The notes: generated from the letters alone by a model not told the origin. Shown: positions 1 through 9,024, counted from the stretch's first letter. The stretch: 33,193 bases of DNA from an uncultured Verrucomicrobia subdivision 3 bacterium (GCA_903944085.1 CAJAQO010000127.1:1-33193), one strand, 5' to 3'. Numbers and translations are program-made.

Positions 1-1024
1 ACCATCCGCCCGTCAGCACCAAGACGGTAAAGTGTGTGACGTATAAAGTATAGGACATGTCCCCCAGTGGCTTTAATTTTTCCAGCCATCGCAAACGAGT
101 CTTCCGTTCCTCCAGCAGAAATCCCCCCGCCAGCACGGCTGAAAAAATCAGGCCCATGCCAAGGTCATGCAGCACAACGGCAAACCGCAATGCCAGCAAC
201 CCGGCCAATCCTGCGCCGAGCGCAACCCAATGCCAGCGCCAGGCGATCCGTCCGGCAAAAATGTCCGCCAGCAGTGCCCCCAGCCACCACGCCAGCATGG
301 CGGTGAAGACGTCGTGTAACAATCGCAGCGGCCAACCGGCTGGGAAAAAACTTGCCACAAACAACCCGGCCATCAAAGTCGTGGCCAAGGCGATGGACCT
401 GCGGCTCAACCACCAGAAGGCCGGATAGATCATGTAAAACCACCATTCAAATTTCAGTGACCATAAAGGCCCGTTGCAACCAAACACCGGCACATAGGTG
501 TTCATCACAAAAGCCAGGTTGCCCAGCGCCGTGATTCCGTCCAGATGCGAAATCACGCCCGTATTGATCACCGGATACGGCGTGTTCTGGCTGTATATGG
601 CATATCCGTTGGCCTTGCCGACATTATCCAAGATCAGGGCCAATGCCATTGCCGCCACCAACGGCGGATATAATCGCCGCGCTCGCCGCCAGACAAACGC
701 CGCCCAGTCAAATTTTGCGGCCATCCCCTGTCCGGCCATCTGCCGGGCATAGCGCAGATGGATGACAAACCCGGAAAGGACAAAAAAGAATAACACCGCC
801 TCGTGCCCGTATTTGAACAGCGTGAAGAAATACACCAGCGCCTTGTTGATGGTGGAATAACTGGCAGGATGCTGTTGAAACCCTTCGCTGTAGCCCTCCC
901 ACAATAACCAGCGGGCGTGCCCAACCATCACGTAAAAAGCCGCCAGCCCCCGGAGTCCATCCAGAAACAACAAACCGCCATTGTCCGTTGAAAGTTTATT
1001 GTTCAAGTATGCCAATTTGGTCAA
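1..1024 (-). CDS. Acyltransferase 3 family membrane protein (3' end off the left edge)
   Basis: I translated this frame by hand; it stays open from the left edge to an in-frame stop at 1034-1036. It encodes an integral-membrane O-acyltransferase of the acyltransferase-3 (OatA/ExoZ-like) family, which typically adds acetyl or similar groups to surface sugars at the inner membrane. Visible family marks are an N-terminal FLDGLRGLAAFYVMVGHAR with the conserved His and Arg, then VLSGFVIHLRYAR, RRLYPP, and GPLWSLKFEWWFYMIYP, with many hydrophobic segments between. There is no ATG before the conserved N-terminus. TTG codons at 1024, 1015 and 1006 are the options; 1024 has a purine-rich GAAAG about 6 nt upstream. 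It is the most distal visible gene of the EPS cluster, and the C-terminus is missing because the window ends. The family is clear; the acceptor sugar is unknown. Confidence 0.88.
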   Translation of the reverse strand, partial: MTKLAYLNNKLSTDNGGLLFLDGLRGLAAFYVMVGHARWLLWEGYSEGFQQHPASYSTINKALVYFFTLFKYGHEAVLFFFVLSGFVIHLRYARQMAGQGMAAKFDWAAFVWRRARRLYPPLVAAMALALILDNVGKANGYAIYSQNTPYPVINTGVISHLDGITALGNLAFVMNTYVPVFGCNGPLWSLKFEWWFYMIYPAFWWLSRRSIALATTLMAGLFVASFFPAGWPLRLLHDVFTAMLAWWLGALLADIFAGRIAWRWHWVALGAGLAGLLALRFAVVLHDLGMGLIFSAVLAGGFLLEERKTRLRWLEKLKPLGDMSYTLYVTHFTVLVLTGGW

Positions 1025-1144
1025 CGATGACTTTCAAAAGCTGTCATGCCAAAGAATTGAAAGAGCGACCACTTGCCTTGAAAATCTGCCCGCGCTCCAC
1101 TTGAGACCGAGTTTTTGGGCAGAATATCATTTTGCCGATGCTGC

Positions 1145-2077
1145 TCAATTTGCTTTCATCCTTTCGATATCCGCCCATTGCGTGGATACGGTTTCGATTG
1201 GCATTGCGCCGGCGATTTTCAAACGGCGAAATAACCGATAGGCTGTTTGATTCACTGGTTTTCGCTGCCTAAAATATTTTCCGCAAGCCGCATATCCGCA
1301 GATCAGCCCCCAAGCCATGAGTATTGGTCTTTTCACTCTGACGGCCCAGCGCAAACCGTTGCAGGTTGTTGCCAGCAAGTGGACCGGCAACCCTAACAAC
1401 GGAACATTGTGCCAGGCAAACAGCACGTCGTTGCGCCGCCCATAGAAATCCATGCGCCGATAATTCCTCCTGGCTGATTCATGATGGATGATGGCATCCG
1501 CATCAACCAGCCGGACAAAATGGCCGGCATTTAACAGACGAATACAATAATCTCCCTCCTCACCTTGATGCACCAATTGTTCGCGGTAGCCGCCAAGTTT
1601 TAAGAATACATCCCGTCGAAGGGCATGGGCGGTTCCAATGAAACGGTCAGAAATCCATACGTTTTCAAGGTCCGGAGCTTGTTGCATCAGGCGGTTGTCT
1701 TTGTGCGGCTCAATATAGGGAATGGCGACGGCACCGATACGCGGATCTTCAAATCCCATTAATGCCTGCTCAATGACCTGCGGTGTCGAAAACTCAGCAT
1801 CATCATCAATCGAGAAAATCACGTCGCCGGTGGCGAGCCTTGCTCCCTCGTTGCGCCGGACAATATATCCTTTGGATTCAATAAATCGGTGCAAAACCGT
1901 TTTTGGAAATTCATTTCGCACCATTTCTGCGGTTCCGTCGGTCGAGCCATCATCAATTACCACCACTTCAGGTTGCGCCGTTTGGAAAAATACCGAACGT
2001 AGCGCCACTCGCAATTCCTCTTTGCGACTCTTGGTGGTTATGACAACGGACGCAAGCAATGTCGGCGTATTTTCCAC
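1145..2077 (-). CDS. Glycosyltransferase family 2
   Basis: A 310-residue GT-A fold glycosyltransferase, expected to add one sugar to a lipid-linked EPS repeat unit on the cytoplasmic side. The N-terminus SVVITTKSRKEELRVALRSV is the usual GT2 nucleotide-binding start. IDDGSTDGT lies at about residues 41-49, the DXD-like DDD at about 91-93, and GEEGDYCIRL further on resembles the acceptor-side acidic motif. A hydrophobic stretch near residues 225-265 may touch the membrane. The start is GTG, with no in-frame ATG before the conserved region. Only 8 bp separate it from the acyltransferase gene upstream, so the two are probably co-transcribed. Donor and acceptor cannot be read from the sequence. 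Confidence 0.9.
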   Translation of the reverse strand: MENTPTLLASVVITTKSRKEELRVALRSVFFQTAQPEVVVIDDGSTDGTAEMVRNEFPKTVLHRFIESKGYIVRRNEGARLATGDVIFSIDDDAEFSTPQVIEQALMGFEDPRIGAVAIPYIEPHKDNRLMQQAPDLENVWISDRFIGTAHALRRDVFLKLGGYREQLVHQGEEGDYCIRLLNAGHFVRLVDADAIIHHESARRNYRRMDFYGRRNDVLFAWHNVPLLGLPVHLLATTCNGLRWAVRVKRPILMAWGLICGYAACGKYFRQRKPVNQTAYRLFRRLKIAGAMPIETVSTQWADIERMKAN

Positions 2078-2085
2078 GACGGCTT

Positions 2086-2640
2086 TTAATTACGCCGCCC
2101 AATTTGGCGCGCCGGCACACCGACCACAACCGCATTTGCCAGAACGTCTTTGGTAACCACCGCGCCCGCGCCAATGACCGCTCCGCGACCAATGCAAACT
2201 CCGCGCAATACGATTACTCCCGCTCCCATCCAAACTTCGTCTTCAATAATAACCGGTTTGGTTTCCATCAATTGCTGGTTAACCGGCAAACCTGTGGTCG
2301 TGCCATGATTGGCATCGGTGAGATAACAGTGCGGTCCGATCATGCAATTGCGCCCTATCTGAATCCTTTCGTGCGCATCAAACACCGTATAACGGTTCAC
2401 ATATGTGCCGGAACGGATTACGAGTTTGTCCGGTTTGCCCGGCCCGCTGCATAGCAAAACCACACCAGCATCCAGACTTACACTTTTTTCAAGGGTGATG
2501 TCGCTCCAATTGCGTGGAATGGATATTTTACGCATCCACACATACCCGCCAAAATGCACACCTAAAGCGCGAAACCAGGTGTTTCGCATCCGCGAAGACA
2601 GCCCATCATTGACACGAACAATTACATGAAGCGGGTTCAT
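2086..2640 (-). CDS. Hexapeptide-repeat (left-handed beta-helix) acyltransferase, WcaF-like
   Basis: A 184-residue trimeric-type O- or N-acetyltransferase of the maltose/galactoside acetyltransferase superfamily, which transfers acetyl from acetyl-CoA to a sugar. Hexapeptide repeats run from about residue 50 to the end, for example IGRNCMIGPHCYLTDANH, which contains the usual catalytic-region His, and IEDEVWMGAGVIVLRGVCIG. The C-terminus IGAGAVVTKDVLANAVVVGV followed by PARQIG is the standard closing motif. The ATG overlaps the stop of the upstream GT2 gene by 4 nt (ATGA), which indicates translational coupling. It probably decorates the sugar added by that neighbour. It shares its fold with the protein at 8429-8983 but the two differ clearly in sequence. 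Confidence 0.9.
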   Translation of the reverse strand: MNPLHVIVRVNDGLSSRMRNTWFRALGVHFGGYVWMRKISIPRNWSDITLEKSVSLDAGVVLLCSGPGKPDKLVIRSGTYVNRYTVFDAHERIQIGRNCMIGPHCYLTDANHGTTTGLPVNQQLMETKPVIIEDEVWMGAGVIVLRGVCIGRGAVIGAGAVVTKDVLANAVVVGVPARQIGRRN

Positions 2641-3533
2641 TTAGTTCTGCCAATCAATGCCTTCACGGGAAATCCCACGAGATATTTCCAACGCCCAAGA
2701 GCGATATGCCACCGGAACATCGCCCAATAAAGTTTACCTGCTTCTTGAAGCAACCCTTGGCGCAGACAGTCGAAAGTAACTGGACGTGCTTGACGGGCCA
2801 GAATGCGCCACCGTTCAAGCGCCCGTTCCTCGCCGCCGGGATACTCTCCGGCTTGTTCCGCGTGAATTGCGAGCCAAGTTCCTGTCAATGTCTTGGAAAG
2901 ATTTTTCATCGCGCTGCTGTCATGTTCACGATAGGCGAAGGTTGGCGGATTAGTGACTTGCACAAAACCGGGCGAGATTCCCAATCTCAGTGCGAGGTCG
3001 GCATCCTCGCCGTTCACCCATTCATTGGTGAATTTGCCGGCGGCCTCAAACGCATCGCGACGGATGACAAAGGACGAAGCGCCCCACCAACGCCATTCAT
3101 CACCCGCAGCAAGGTAGTTTTGAAACCAGACTGCCCGTGGTTCGCCGCCGATGGATGCCTGCAATTCTTTCTCCGCGCGAAAGCGCTGCGGTTTCCCGGC
3201 AAGAAACGCCGGCCTTTGGTTGCACATGATGAGCTGTTGGTATGTTTCCAGCGTCCAAGGAAACCACAGATCGTCACTGTCGAGAAAAGCCAGATATTCT
3301 CCGGTGGCATGTTGCGCGCCCAGATTCCGCGCCGCTCCCGGTCCATTATTTTGCAGCTGAAAATATCGCACTCGGTTTCCATAACTGGCCACCACGGCAG
3401 TAGTCTCATCCGTGGAGCCATCATTCACGACGACCACCTCGTAATCCTTGAGCGTCTGCGCGAAGATAGAATCCAACGTTTCGCATAACAACGACGCACG
3501 ATTGTAGGTGGGAATAATGACAGAAAAGAGCAT
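2637..3533 (-). CDS. Glycosyltransferase family 2
   Basis: A 298-residue GT2 protein starting at ATG. The N-terminus FSVIIPTYNRASLLCETLDS is textbook GT2. VVNDGSTDE lies at about residues 36-43, GPGAARNLGA at about 64-73, the metal-binding DSDD at about 85-88, and GEDADLALRL near residue 180. These show a UDP- or GDP-sugar-dependent transferase acting in the cytoplasm on the growing repeat unit. It overlaps the downstream acyltransferase by 4 nt. It is more canonical than the other GT2 at 1145-2077, and the two are not recent duplicates. The sugar specificity is unknown. Confidence 0.92.
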   Translation of the reverse strand: MLFSVIIPTYNRASLLCETLDSIFAQTLKDYEVVVVNDGSTDETTAVVASYGNRVRYFQLQNNGPGAARNLGAQHATGEYLAFLDSDDLWFPWTLETYQQLIMCNQRPAFLAGKPQRFRAEKELQASIGGEPRAVWFQNYLAAGDEWRWWGASSFVIRRDAFEAAGKFTNEWVNGEDADLALRLGISPGFVQVTNPPTFAYREHDSSAMKNLSKTLTGTWLAIHAEQAGEYPGGEERALERWRILARQARPVTFDCLRQGLLQEAGKLYWAMFRWHIALGRWKYLVGFPVKALIGRTK

Positions 3534-3562
3534 TGCTTTGGATCACAGAGTCGGCGGATACA

Positions 3563-4501
3563 TTAAAGGACCTGCCAATCTGCGGGCAAAAGGTCATCGA
3601 TTATCATTCGAAAGCTCGCTTCCGGAGGTGACCAGACTTTGGGGGCAATGACGCGTCGCCCGGGCTTGGCGTCGAGCCAGGCCGCCCACCAACTGAAAGT
3701 GCTGTTGGCAATGATATGATGATCACAAAGCGTCATTGCGGTAAAATCCCAGATATCCGATTCGGCTTTGGAAAATTCAATGTTCTTTGCGGTTATGTTC
3801 TGCCGGCACCAGGCAATGTCTTTCGGTGAATCGGAAAACACAAAGAAGCAGGTGTCCGGCTTAAATTCCGCCATCGCGCGGGAAATATATTCCATCGTCA
3901 CCGGTGCACCGTGCGTAATGTTCATTTTGCCCAGGGTTTCGTGGGCATGCGCAATATCTCCTCGGCGGACGTGTAGTGACACGACTGGGGACGAGCGAGT
4001 CTTTAATTTCTGGATCGCGTCATTTGCCGATGCCACAATGGAAGAATCCGTCGGTTGCAATTCCTGTCGGATTAACGGGGCGCTGTCCTCAAAATATTTA
4101 GGGCTTTGCCAAAAACCCTGCAGATAGACATTGTCCGGCCACGCCAACGCCGCAGATTGAAATCGAAATTGTTGTTCTTTGATGTGGCTTTTATTCCACA
4201 AAAAGCCCGGCCAAAGACGGCGGAATTGCCGGACCACGCGGTCGCGCGGGGTAGCCCGGAAGTAATCATCACGCAATTGGGAAATTTCATTTGGCAATGC
4301 AACCCTGGCTTTGACACGAAAGCGGAATAAACCAAGTGGGCGATTGAAGGCGGCCAGATTTTGAGGACGCAGTTCGCCATTTGACCCATAATTGGACGTA
4401 TCCAGCAGCAACTCCGCATTGTGTTTCTCCGCCAGTCTGCGAGCCATGCCATACTGGAAAAACTGATTGCCCAGCCCGCCGGTTAATTGTGCGATAATCA
4501 T
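3563..4501 (-). CDS. Glycosyltransferase family 11 (alpha-1,2-fucosyltransferase-like)
   Basis: A 312-residue protein with the hallmarks of GT11. The N-terminus MIIAQLTGGLGNQFFQYGMA is the conserved GGLGNQxFQY start. HVRRGD at about residues 177-182 is the GDP-fucose-binding motif shared by alpha-1,2- and alpha-1,6-fucosyltransferases. NSTFSWWAAWL near residue 270 is the third conserved motif. Members move L-fucose from GDP-fucose to a beta-galactoside or similar acceptor. The length matches bacterial GT11 enzymes of about 290-310 residues. The ATG lies 8 bp after the stop of the upstream methyltransferase. No gmd or fcl gene for GDP-fucose synthesis is in the window, so the donor must come from elsewhere. 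Confidence 0.92.
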   Translation of the reverse strand: MIIAQLTGGLGNQFFQYGMARRLAEKHNAELLLDTSNYGSNGELRPQNLAAFNRPLGLFRFRVKARVALPNEISQLRDDYFRATPRDRVVRQFRRLWPGFLWNKSHIKEQQFRFQSAALAWPDNVYLQGFWQSPKYFEDSAPLIRQELQPTDSSIVASANDAIQKLKTRSSPVVSLHVRRGDIAHAHETLGKMNITHGAPVTMEYISRAMAEFKPDTCFFVFSDSPKDIAWCRQNITAKNIEFSKAESDIWDFTAMTLCDHHIIANSTFSWWAAWLDAKPGRRVIAPKVWSPPEASFRMIIDDLLPADWQVL

Positions 4502-4509
4502 GATGCCCG

Positions 4510-5490
4510 TTAATTCACGCGTTTTAACCAGAGAGAACTAAATGTGTTTGGCTGGCTGGTTATCCCTTGGTAGGCGGGCAGCAAAGCTTTTAGAAACGGC
4601 TCGTCATAGTGGCGAATCAAGGGCGTGGACAGCTTGATCTTCCAGCAATTGTTGAAGCATAGAAACGCCTGTGTGAGCATGGCTTCATTCCAAAACATCG
4701 GCGGCACAGAGTCGTTGAAGATCCAAAAATCTGCGGGGTATGGCGTATTGTATGGAAACGGCGTGTCATGCACATGCACCGTGACGCCGGGTCGCAACCG
4801 CGGAATAACCTCGAGCAGAAGGAATGGCACATCACTGTCAATTTTGGCGATGTGGGAGGAGTCAACGAAAAGCATGTCTCCATCAGCTAAAACCTCGAAC
4901 ATTGAGGGGGCAACGCTTTGTGCTTCTTTAACAATGAGCTTGATGCCCTCAAGCTCGGCGAGGCTCTTGTTCGGGTATGGCTCGATGCAGGTGATCTCAC
5001 AGGGATGCCCTTCGGCTGCGTTTTTGCGGGCCGCAAGATTTGCCATATACGTGGACGCGCCCGAACCAACCTCCAGGTAACGCATAGGACGGTTGGAGCG
5101 GATCATGAGGTAAAGAACCTGAAGATCGATGTAGGGCATTCCCCATCCGAGGCCAAGTTTTTGTAACGCGTCATAACTGGGCAGAGTATTCAGTTCACTC
5201 CCAAAGTCGGTCATCATGGCTTTGAGGTTTGACTTTATCCCATCCAAGTCGTAACTCACTCCCGCCATCGCGCTTGGCTTGTCCCATCGTAGCCGGTTGG
5301 CTCGGAGAGCCTCCACATCCGGCAGCGGGCTGTTGAAGTCATTACGTCTCGTTGCCACAAGCCCAAATACCCGCAGCAACCATTTGAGAACCAGCATAAG
5401 AGCGCCACGCAAGGCACGCCAGGCTGGTCGAGGCAGTAGCTTCTTGATAAGAAGCACGGTCTGAAAATCTTTTGCCATATAAAATGCCAA
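4510..5490 (-). CDS. Class I SAM-dependent methyltransferase (Methyltransf_24-like)
   Basis: A 326-residue protein with a hydrophobic N-terminal stretch (about residues 25-47) that may anchor it to the membrane, followed by a Rossmann methyltransferase domain. The SAM-binding loop is YLEVGSGAST (about 138-147), ITCIEPYPNKSL is the second acidic strand, and MLFVDSSHIAKIDSDVPFLL (about 211-230) resembles the FVDxxH region of Methyltransf_24 proteins. An HDTPFP motif follows. The TTG start at 5490 has an AGGA site 5 nt upstream and a stop just before it. An ATG at 5478 would give a protein four residues shorter, but its spacing to that site is poor. It is probably a sugar O-methyltransferase, and is first of three methyltransferases in a row along the map. 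Confidence 0.8.
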   Translation of the reverse strand: MAFYMAKDFQTVLLIKKLLPRPAWRALRGALMLVLKWLLRVFGLVATRRNDFNSPLPDVEALRANRLRWDKPSAMAGVSYDLDGIKSNLKAMMTDFGSELNTLPSYDALQKLGLGWGMPYIDLQVLYLMIRSNRPMRYLEVGSGASTYMANLAARKNAAEGHPCEITCIEPYPNKSLAELEGIKLIVKEAQSVAPSMFEVLADGDMLFVDSSHIAKIDSDVPFLLLEVIPRLRPGVTVHVHDTPFPYNTPYPADFWIFNDSVPPMFWNEAMLTQAFLCFNNCWKIKLSTPLIRHYDEPFLKALLPAYQGITSQPNTFSSLWLKRVN

Positions 5491-5519
5491 TTAGTTCCTA
5501 TCCTCATCTTTCTACATTG

Positions 5520-6401
5520 TCACTCCTTGTATTCGGCTGGCCGAAGGACGAAATTTACATACGGTAAACCCCATGCAGCATCATTAATGTCGATGGTTTT
5601 ATTGGCAGATGCATCCATTGCCCGATAGTTATGTTTATGAAGAAGCTGATACAGTCTTTCCTTTGTAGCCCCGAATGACGGCCAAGTATTTGTGCCATAT
5701 TCCATGATTATGACGGGGCGCATCTCAGAAAGCATACATGGTGCAAATTCGAGAGCGTCCAACTCACCCCCTTCAATGTCGATCTTGAGCACATCCACCT
5801 TTTTTATTCCCTGTTCTACGAGAAGAGTGTCGAGTCGTCTGGCCGGCACCGGATAGGAAATGGCATGTTCCTCCTGAACTAACCCTCCCAGCCGCAGACT
5901 TGAATAAGCGTCCCCTCCGACGCAATTGCCTTTCTTTGGTTCAAATAGAATGGTCTTACCATTCTCTCTTCCCAAGGCGGCCTGAATTGCGTTGCCAAAC
6001 TTGTTTATCTCCAGATGCCGTTGGAGCAGCAACAAGGTGCCCGGATTCGCTTCAATTGAAAACACCTGGCCCGAAGGTCCAACTAATCGGCCGGCAAGGA
6101 CACTAAAATAGCCGACATTTGCGCCAGCATCGATGAAGGTGTTCCCTGGTTTCAGATAATGATGCAATGCTGCAGCCACCTCCGGCTCATACTGATCAAC
6201 TGCCGGCCAAAAACCGATGGTGAAACTATGGCCTGGTTCCAACAACAGCACACCTCCGTCCGGCAACCGGTAGCGGAGCGGTGCCGTTGGCTGCAAGCAC
6301 CAGTGAACCCGACCGCGCAGGCTCCGCATGACCAGTTTGGCACTGCGCCAAGCCGCTGTTTGATCGGTCGCACACTTCTTAACAAATCTGAATAAGTTCA
6401 T
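5520..6401 (-). CDS. FkbM family methyltransferase
   Basis: A 293-residue SAM-dependent O-methyltransferase of the FkbM family. The SAM loop FIDAGANVGYFSVLAGRL (about residues 89-106) and VFSIEANPGT give the first two strands. DVLKIDIEGGELDAL (about 203-217) is the family-defining motif with its acidic pair, and VIIMEYGTNTW follows. FkbM enzymes methylate hydroxyls on polyketides or glycans; within an EPS cluster a sugar hydroxyl is the likely target. The ATG overlaps the stop of the preceding FkbM gene by 4 nt, so the two are translationally coupled. The sequences differ clearly, so they probably act on different positions or sugars. Confidence 0.9.
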   Translation of the reverse strand: MNLFRFVKKCATDQTAAWRSAKLVMRSLRGRVHWCLQPTAPLRYRLPDGGVLLLEPGHSFTIGFWPAVDQYEPEVAAALHHYLKPGNTFIDAGANVGYFSVLAGRLVGPSGQVFSIEANPGTLLLLQRHLEINKFGNAIQAALGRENGKTILFEPKKGNCVGGDAYSSLRLGGLVQEEHAISYPVPARRLDTLLVEQGIKKVDVLKIDIEGGELDALEFAPCMLSEMRPVIIMEYGTNTWPSFGATKERLYQLLHKHNYRAMDASANKTIDINDAAWGLPYVNFVLRPAEYKE

Positions 6402-7180
6402 ATGACATTAAGCTTTTTTGCTGCTTTCGCGCTGACAAATAGAACGTCTGCCTGCAACAACGGGCGACCGAGAATTGTCGCGGCTCCGAACGCGCACACA
6501 TAAAAGCCGCGCTCCGCAAGAAATGCCGCAAGCCCATGAAACAGACACTGCTCCTTGTAGAGTTCGATCAAACTGACTTCGGCAAGAATTGCGTGTGCAC
6601 CCATTAAAGTTACTTCACCACCGCGCAACGCCTCCAGTTCGTAGCCCTGAATATCAAGCTTGACCACGTCAGGTTGGGGAATTGTTTTCGCCCGGAGCAA
6701 GTCGTCCAGGCGTTCCACCCGCACCGTCACCGTTCGCTCATCCTTCAAAGCAAAATGCTGGCTACATTCGGAAGTCATCGGCAGCAGGCTTGACGCGTCC
6801 GATCGGTTGAGCACATTCATTTGGAGATTGGCAGGCATTGCCCCCAATGCCAGTTGGTGCAAAGTCACGCCCTGAAGGCCACGCGTTGCCGCAGTGAATT
6901 TGGCGCAATGTGACTCAAGCGGCTCAAACGCATAGATCTCAGTTTCGGGATAAAGTGCTTTGGCCAGAATCGTCCATGTCCCAATGTTCGCCCCAATGTC
7001 AAAAATGGCTTGCGGATTCAGTGGCCGCAGCAATTCAAGCAACTCAAGCGAATCAATATGACCAGTCGTCAATTGCGCCGCAACGGTGCCGCGCAGTTTC
7101 TGCAAACGCCGCCTCTCGGCAGCCCACTGTCCGAGACGTTCTATAAACAACAGCGGGCTGTATAAAAGTTCAATGCGCAT
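6398..7180 (-). CDS. FkbM family methyltransferase
   Basis: A second FkbM-type O-methyltransferase, 260 residues from the ATG at 7180. IFDIGANIGTWTILAKALYP is the SAM-binding loop, IYAFEPLESH the second acidic strand, and DVVKLDIQGYELEALRGG the FkbM signature; ILAEVSLIELY matches the later conserved strand. A TTG at 7213 would lengthen the protein by 11 residues and overlap the upstream glycosyltransferase by 44 nt. The ATG gives an 11-nt overlap and is preferred. Its last codons overlap the next FkbM gene (ATGA). The likely substrate is a sugar hydroxyl in the EPS repeat. Confidence 0.88.
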   Translation of the reverse strand: MRIELLYSPLLFIERLGQWAAERRRLQKLRGTVAAQLTTGHIDSLELLELLRPLNPQAIFDIGANIGTWTILAKALYPETEIYAFEPLESHCAKFTAATRGLQGVTLHQLALGAMPANLQMNVLNRSDASSLLPMTSECSQHFALKDERTVTVRVERLDDLLRAKTIPQPDVVKLDIQGYELEALRGGEVTLMGAHAILAEVSLIELYKEQCLFHGLAAFLAERGFYVCAFGAATILGRPLLQADVLFVSAKAAKKLNVI

Positions 7181-8408
7181 GAGATCTTGTAGGAACAAAA
7201 TTCTTAGTTTCAAAGCTGGTTAAACTGGATAGAAAAATGTCACTGGCTGCCGTCGGGCTGAAATACTTGTTGCCGACCCTGGCAGCGGTTGCAGCCAATT
7301 CTTTGCGCCAGCCATGGTTATCCATTAATTTTTTAAGCATTGTCGCCATGTTGCGTGGCTCCGGTTTGGTGACGACGGCGGCGACGCCAGCCTCACTCGC
7401 GGCCCATTTGGCCGCTGAACAGTTTTCTGGTCCCCAAATCAACAAAGGCAACGCCGCCGCCGTGTAGTCTGTGAGTTTGCTCGGAAAATTCAACGCCATG
7501 GCCTCCAGTTCAGAATCGGCAAACGACATCGGCAAAAACAGCACATCAGCGTCGAGGTGGAGTCTCCGAACTAAATCAGCCGAAGAAAGCATTCCTCCAA
7601 CAATAATGCTGGCCAGATTCATGCCAGCAGTTTTGAGCATTTTTTCATCAAACGGGCCAAACAGTAATAATTTGCCACCCAGATCAGAAAGGAACTGGCT
7701 CATGACTACCAATTGGCGAACATAGTCACTGGTGGCTAGACTGCCAGCATACGCCACAGTGAATTTATGCCCGTTTTTACAATCGCCGCCACTAATCGCT
7801 TCAAACACGGGGGTATTTGGATCGCGCGAGGGATAAAGCACCGTGCTTTTGGCCCCATAACGCCGCTCATATTCTTCCGCCATGTAGGGCGAAACGCATA
7901 GGCATGAAACGGCTTGACGATAAACCTTCATGAACTCACGTTCCAAGCGATTGCAAAAAACGAGCGGCACGGGAGCCAATCGCGGCCAATCGTCATGACA
8001 AATGAGATGCAACGGCAATGAATGTTTCTGGGCGTAACGGGCGGCGGTCAGCCACAAGAAATCATGCGCCACGGTCAGGACGGCTTCCGGTTGCAAATTG
8101 CCCAAAGCGTGCCCGACGGCATTTGCTTTCCAACCGGCGGCATACGAATAAACTAAACGGGCCCAACGGTTGAGGCGGGTGTTAAGCGGTCGTGCCCAGC
8201 CAACCTTGACCGAGCCGTAACGGACTCCCGCCAGCCGCCGCTCCGGCAGGGAATTCCGGAGATTGCCTTCAATGATCCGCAGCTTTGCCGCCGGATAATT
8301 CTGGAGCAGGCGATAGATCAGCGCCGATCCGTGATAGGACGCTTCCACCGGCACATCCCCGAGGTAGAGCAGCCGAGGTAATTGATTGGTAGTCGAATTC
8401 ACCGACAA
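7170..8408 (-). CDS. Glycosyltransferase, GT4-like (GT-B fold)
   Basis: A 412-residue protein with a GT-B layout. The N-terminal half begins PRLLYLGDVPVEASYHGSA, similar to Glyco_transf_4 domains with a sugar-acceptor loop. The C-terminal Rossmann half has FTVAYAGSLATSDYVRQLV, a KLLLFGPFD strand, LHLDADVLFLPMSF and FPSKLTDYTAAALPLLIWGP, the region where GT4 enzymes bind the nucleotide sugar (FPSKxxDYxAxG-like). It probably transfers a sugar in the cytoplasm during repeat-unit assembly. The start is TTG at 8408 or GTG at 8402; neither has a clear ribosome site. Donor unknown. The fold assignment is good; the exact CAZy family is less sure. Confidence 0.8.
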   Translation of the reverse strand: MSVNSTTNQLPRLLYLGDVPVEASYHGSALIYRLLQNYPAAKLRIIEGNLRNSLPERRLAGVRYGSVKVGWARPLNTRLNRWARLVYSYAAGWKANAVGHALGNLQPEAVLTVAHDFLWLTAARYAQKHSLPLHLICHDDWPRLAPVPLVFCNRLEREFMKVYRQAVSCLCVSPYMAEEYERRYGAKSTVLYPSRDPNTPVFEAISGGDCKNGHKFTVAYAGSLATSDYVRQLVVMSQFLSDLGGKLLLFGPFDEKMLKTAGMNLASIIVGGMLSSADLVRRLHLDADVLFLPMSFADSELEAMALNFPSKLTDYTAAALPLLIWGPENCSAAKWAASEAGVAAVVTKPEPRNMATMLKKLMDNHGWRKELAATAARVGNKYFSPTAASDIFLSSLTSFETKNFVPTRSHAH

Positions 8409-8428
8409 AAAATGAGTAAGAGGAGTTA

Positions 8429-8983
8429 TCAGATCACTTTTTGGCTGCGGTTTGCCATGGCCCGTGCGGGGATGCCAATTACTGTTGTTTTGGGAGCTAC
8501 ATTATGAGTTACAACGGCTCCTGCTCCAATGATGGCATCGTCGCCAATTTCAAGCCCGGGAAGAATAACCGCATGAGAGCCAATCCATACATTTTTCCCA
8601 ATTTTTATTGGGAGGCATATATTTTCTTCGTTATATAACAGAGAATCCTTGCTGTGAGTGATGGAAGTAATCACCGCGTGGCTGGCAATCATTGTATTAT
8701 CGCCGATAGCAACGCCACCGTGCCCCCAAATATGAACAAAAGGCGAAAGGGAGACGCGTTTGCCAAGTGTAACATATTCCGGTCCCTCTATGCGGACTGG
8801 AAAGTTAAACGAACAATCAGCACCAAAGGACTTCAGTTGACTTCTTAATAGTTGCGTTCGCAACCACCGCCCTTCGCCTCGAACAATTTCAGCCAAGCGG
8901 AGTAAACAGCCCCGGCGCGCAAGCAAGAGCGACAAAATGGAACGTGTGATAGATCGGATGAAACTGCGTTTCCAAGGGCGCAT
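8429..8983 (-). CDS. Hexapeptide-repeat acyltransferase (left-handed beta-helix)
   Basis: A 184-residue protein with an N-terminal helical, basic segment and then hexapeptide repeats from about residue 60. Visible repeats include VTLGKRVSLSPFVHIWGHGG, VAIGDNTMIASHAVITSITH with the catalytic-region His, and IGKNVWIGSHAVILPGLEIG. The end, IGAGAVVTHNVAPKTTVIGI then PARAMA, is the standard closure. It should acetylate a sugar using acetyl-CoA. It starts at ATG and lies 20 bp upstream of the GT4-like gene. This is the second acyltransferase of this fold in the cluster; together with the acyltransferase-3 protein they suggest a product acylated at several positions. Confidence 0.88.
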   Translation of the reverse strand: MRPWKRSFIRSITRSILSLLLARRGCLLRLAEIVRGEGRWLRTQLLRSQLKSFGADCSFNFPVRIEGPEYVTLGKRVSLSPFVHIWGHGGVAIGDNTMIASHAVITSITHSKDSLLYNEENICLPIKIGKNVWIGSHAVILPGLEIGDDAIIGAGAVVTHNVAPKTTVIGIPARAMANRSQKVI

Positions 8984-9024
8984 AATTTATTTTTTTTGAT
9001 TTGCAGTCAGTAGCCGTAAGCAAA

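Noticed and set aside
2706-3488. 260-codon plus-strand frame opposite a GT2 gene
   Set aside because: The opposite frame has canonical GT2 motifs and the operon-like overlap; this one has no recognisable features.
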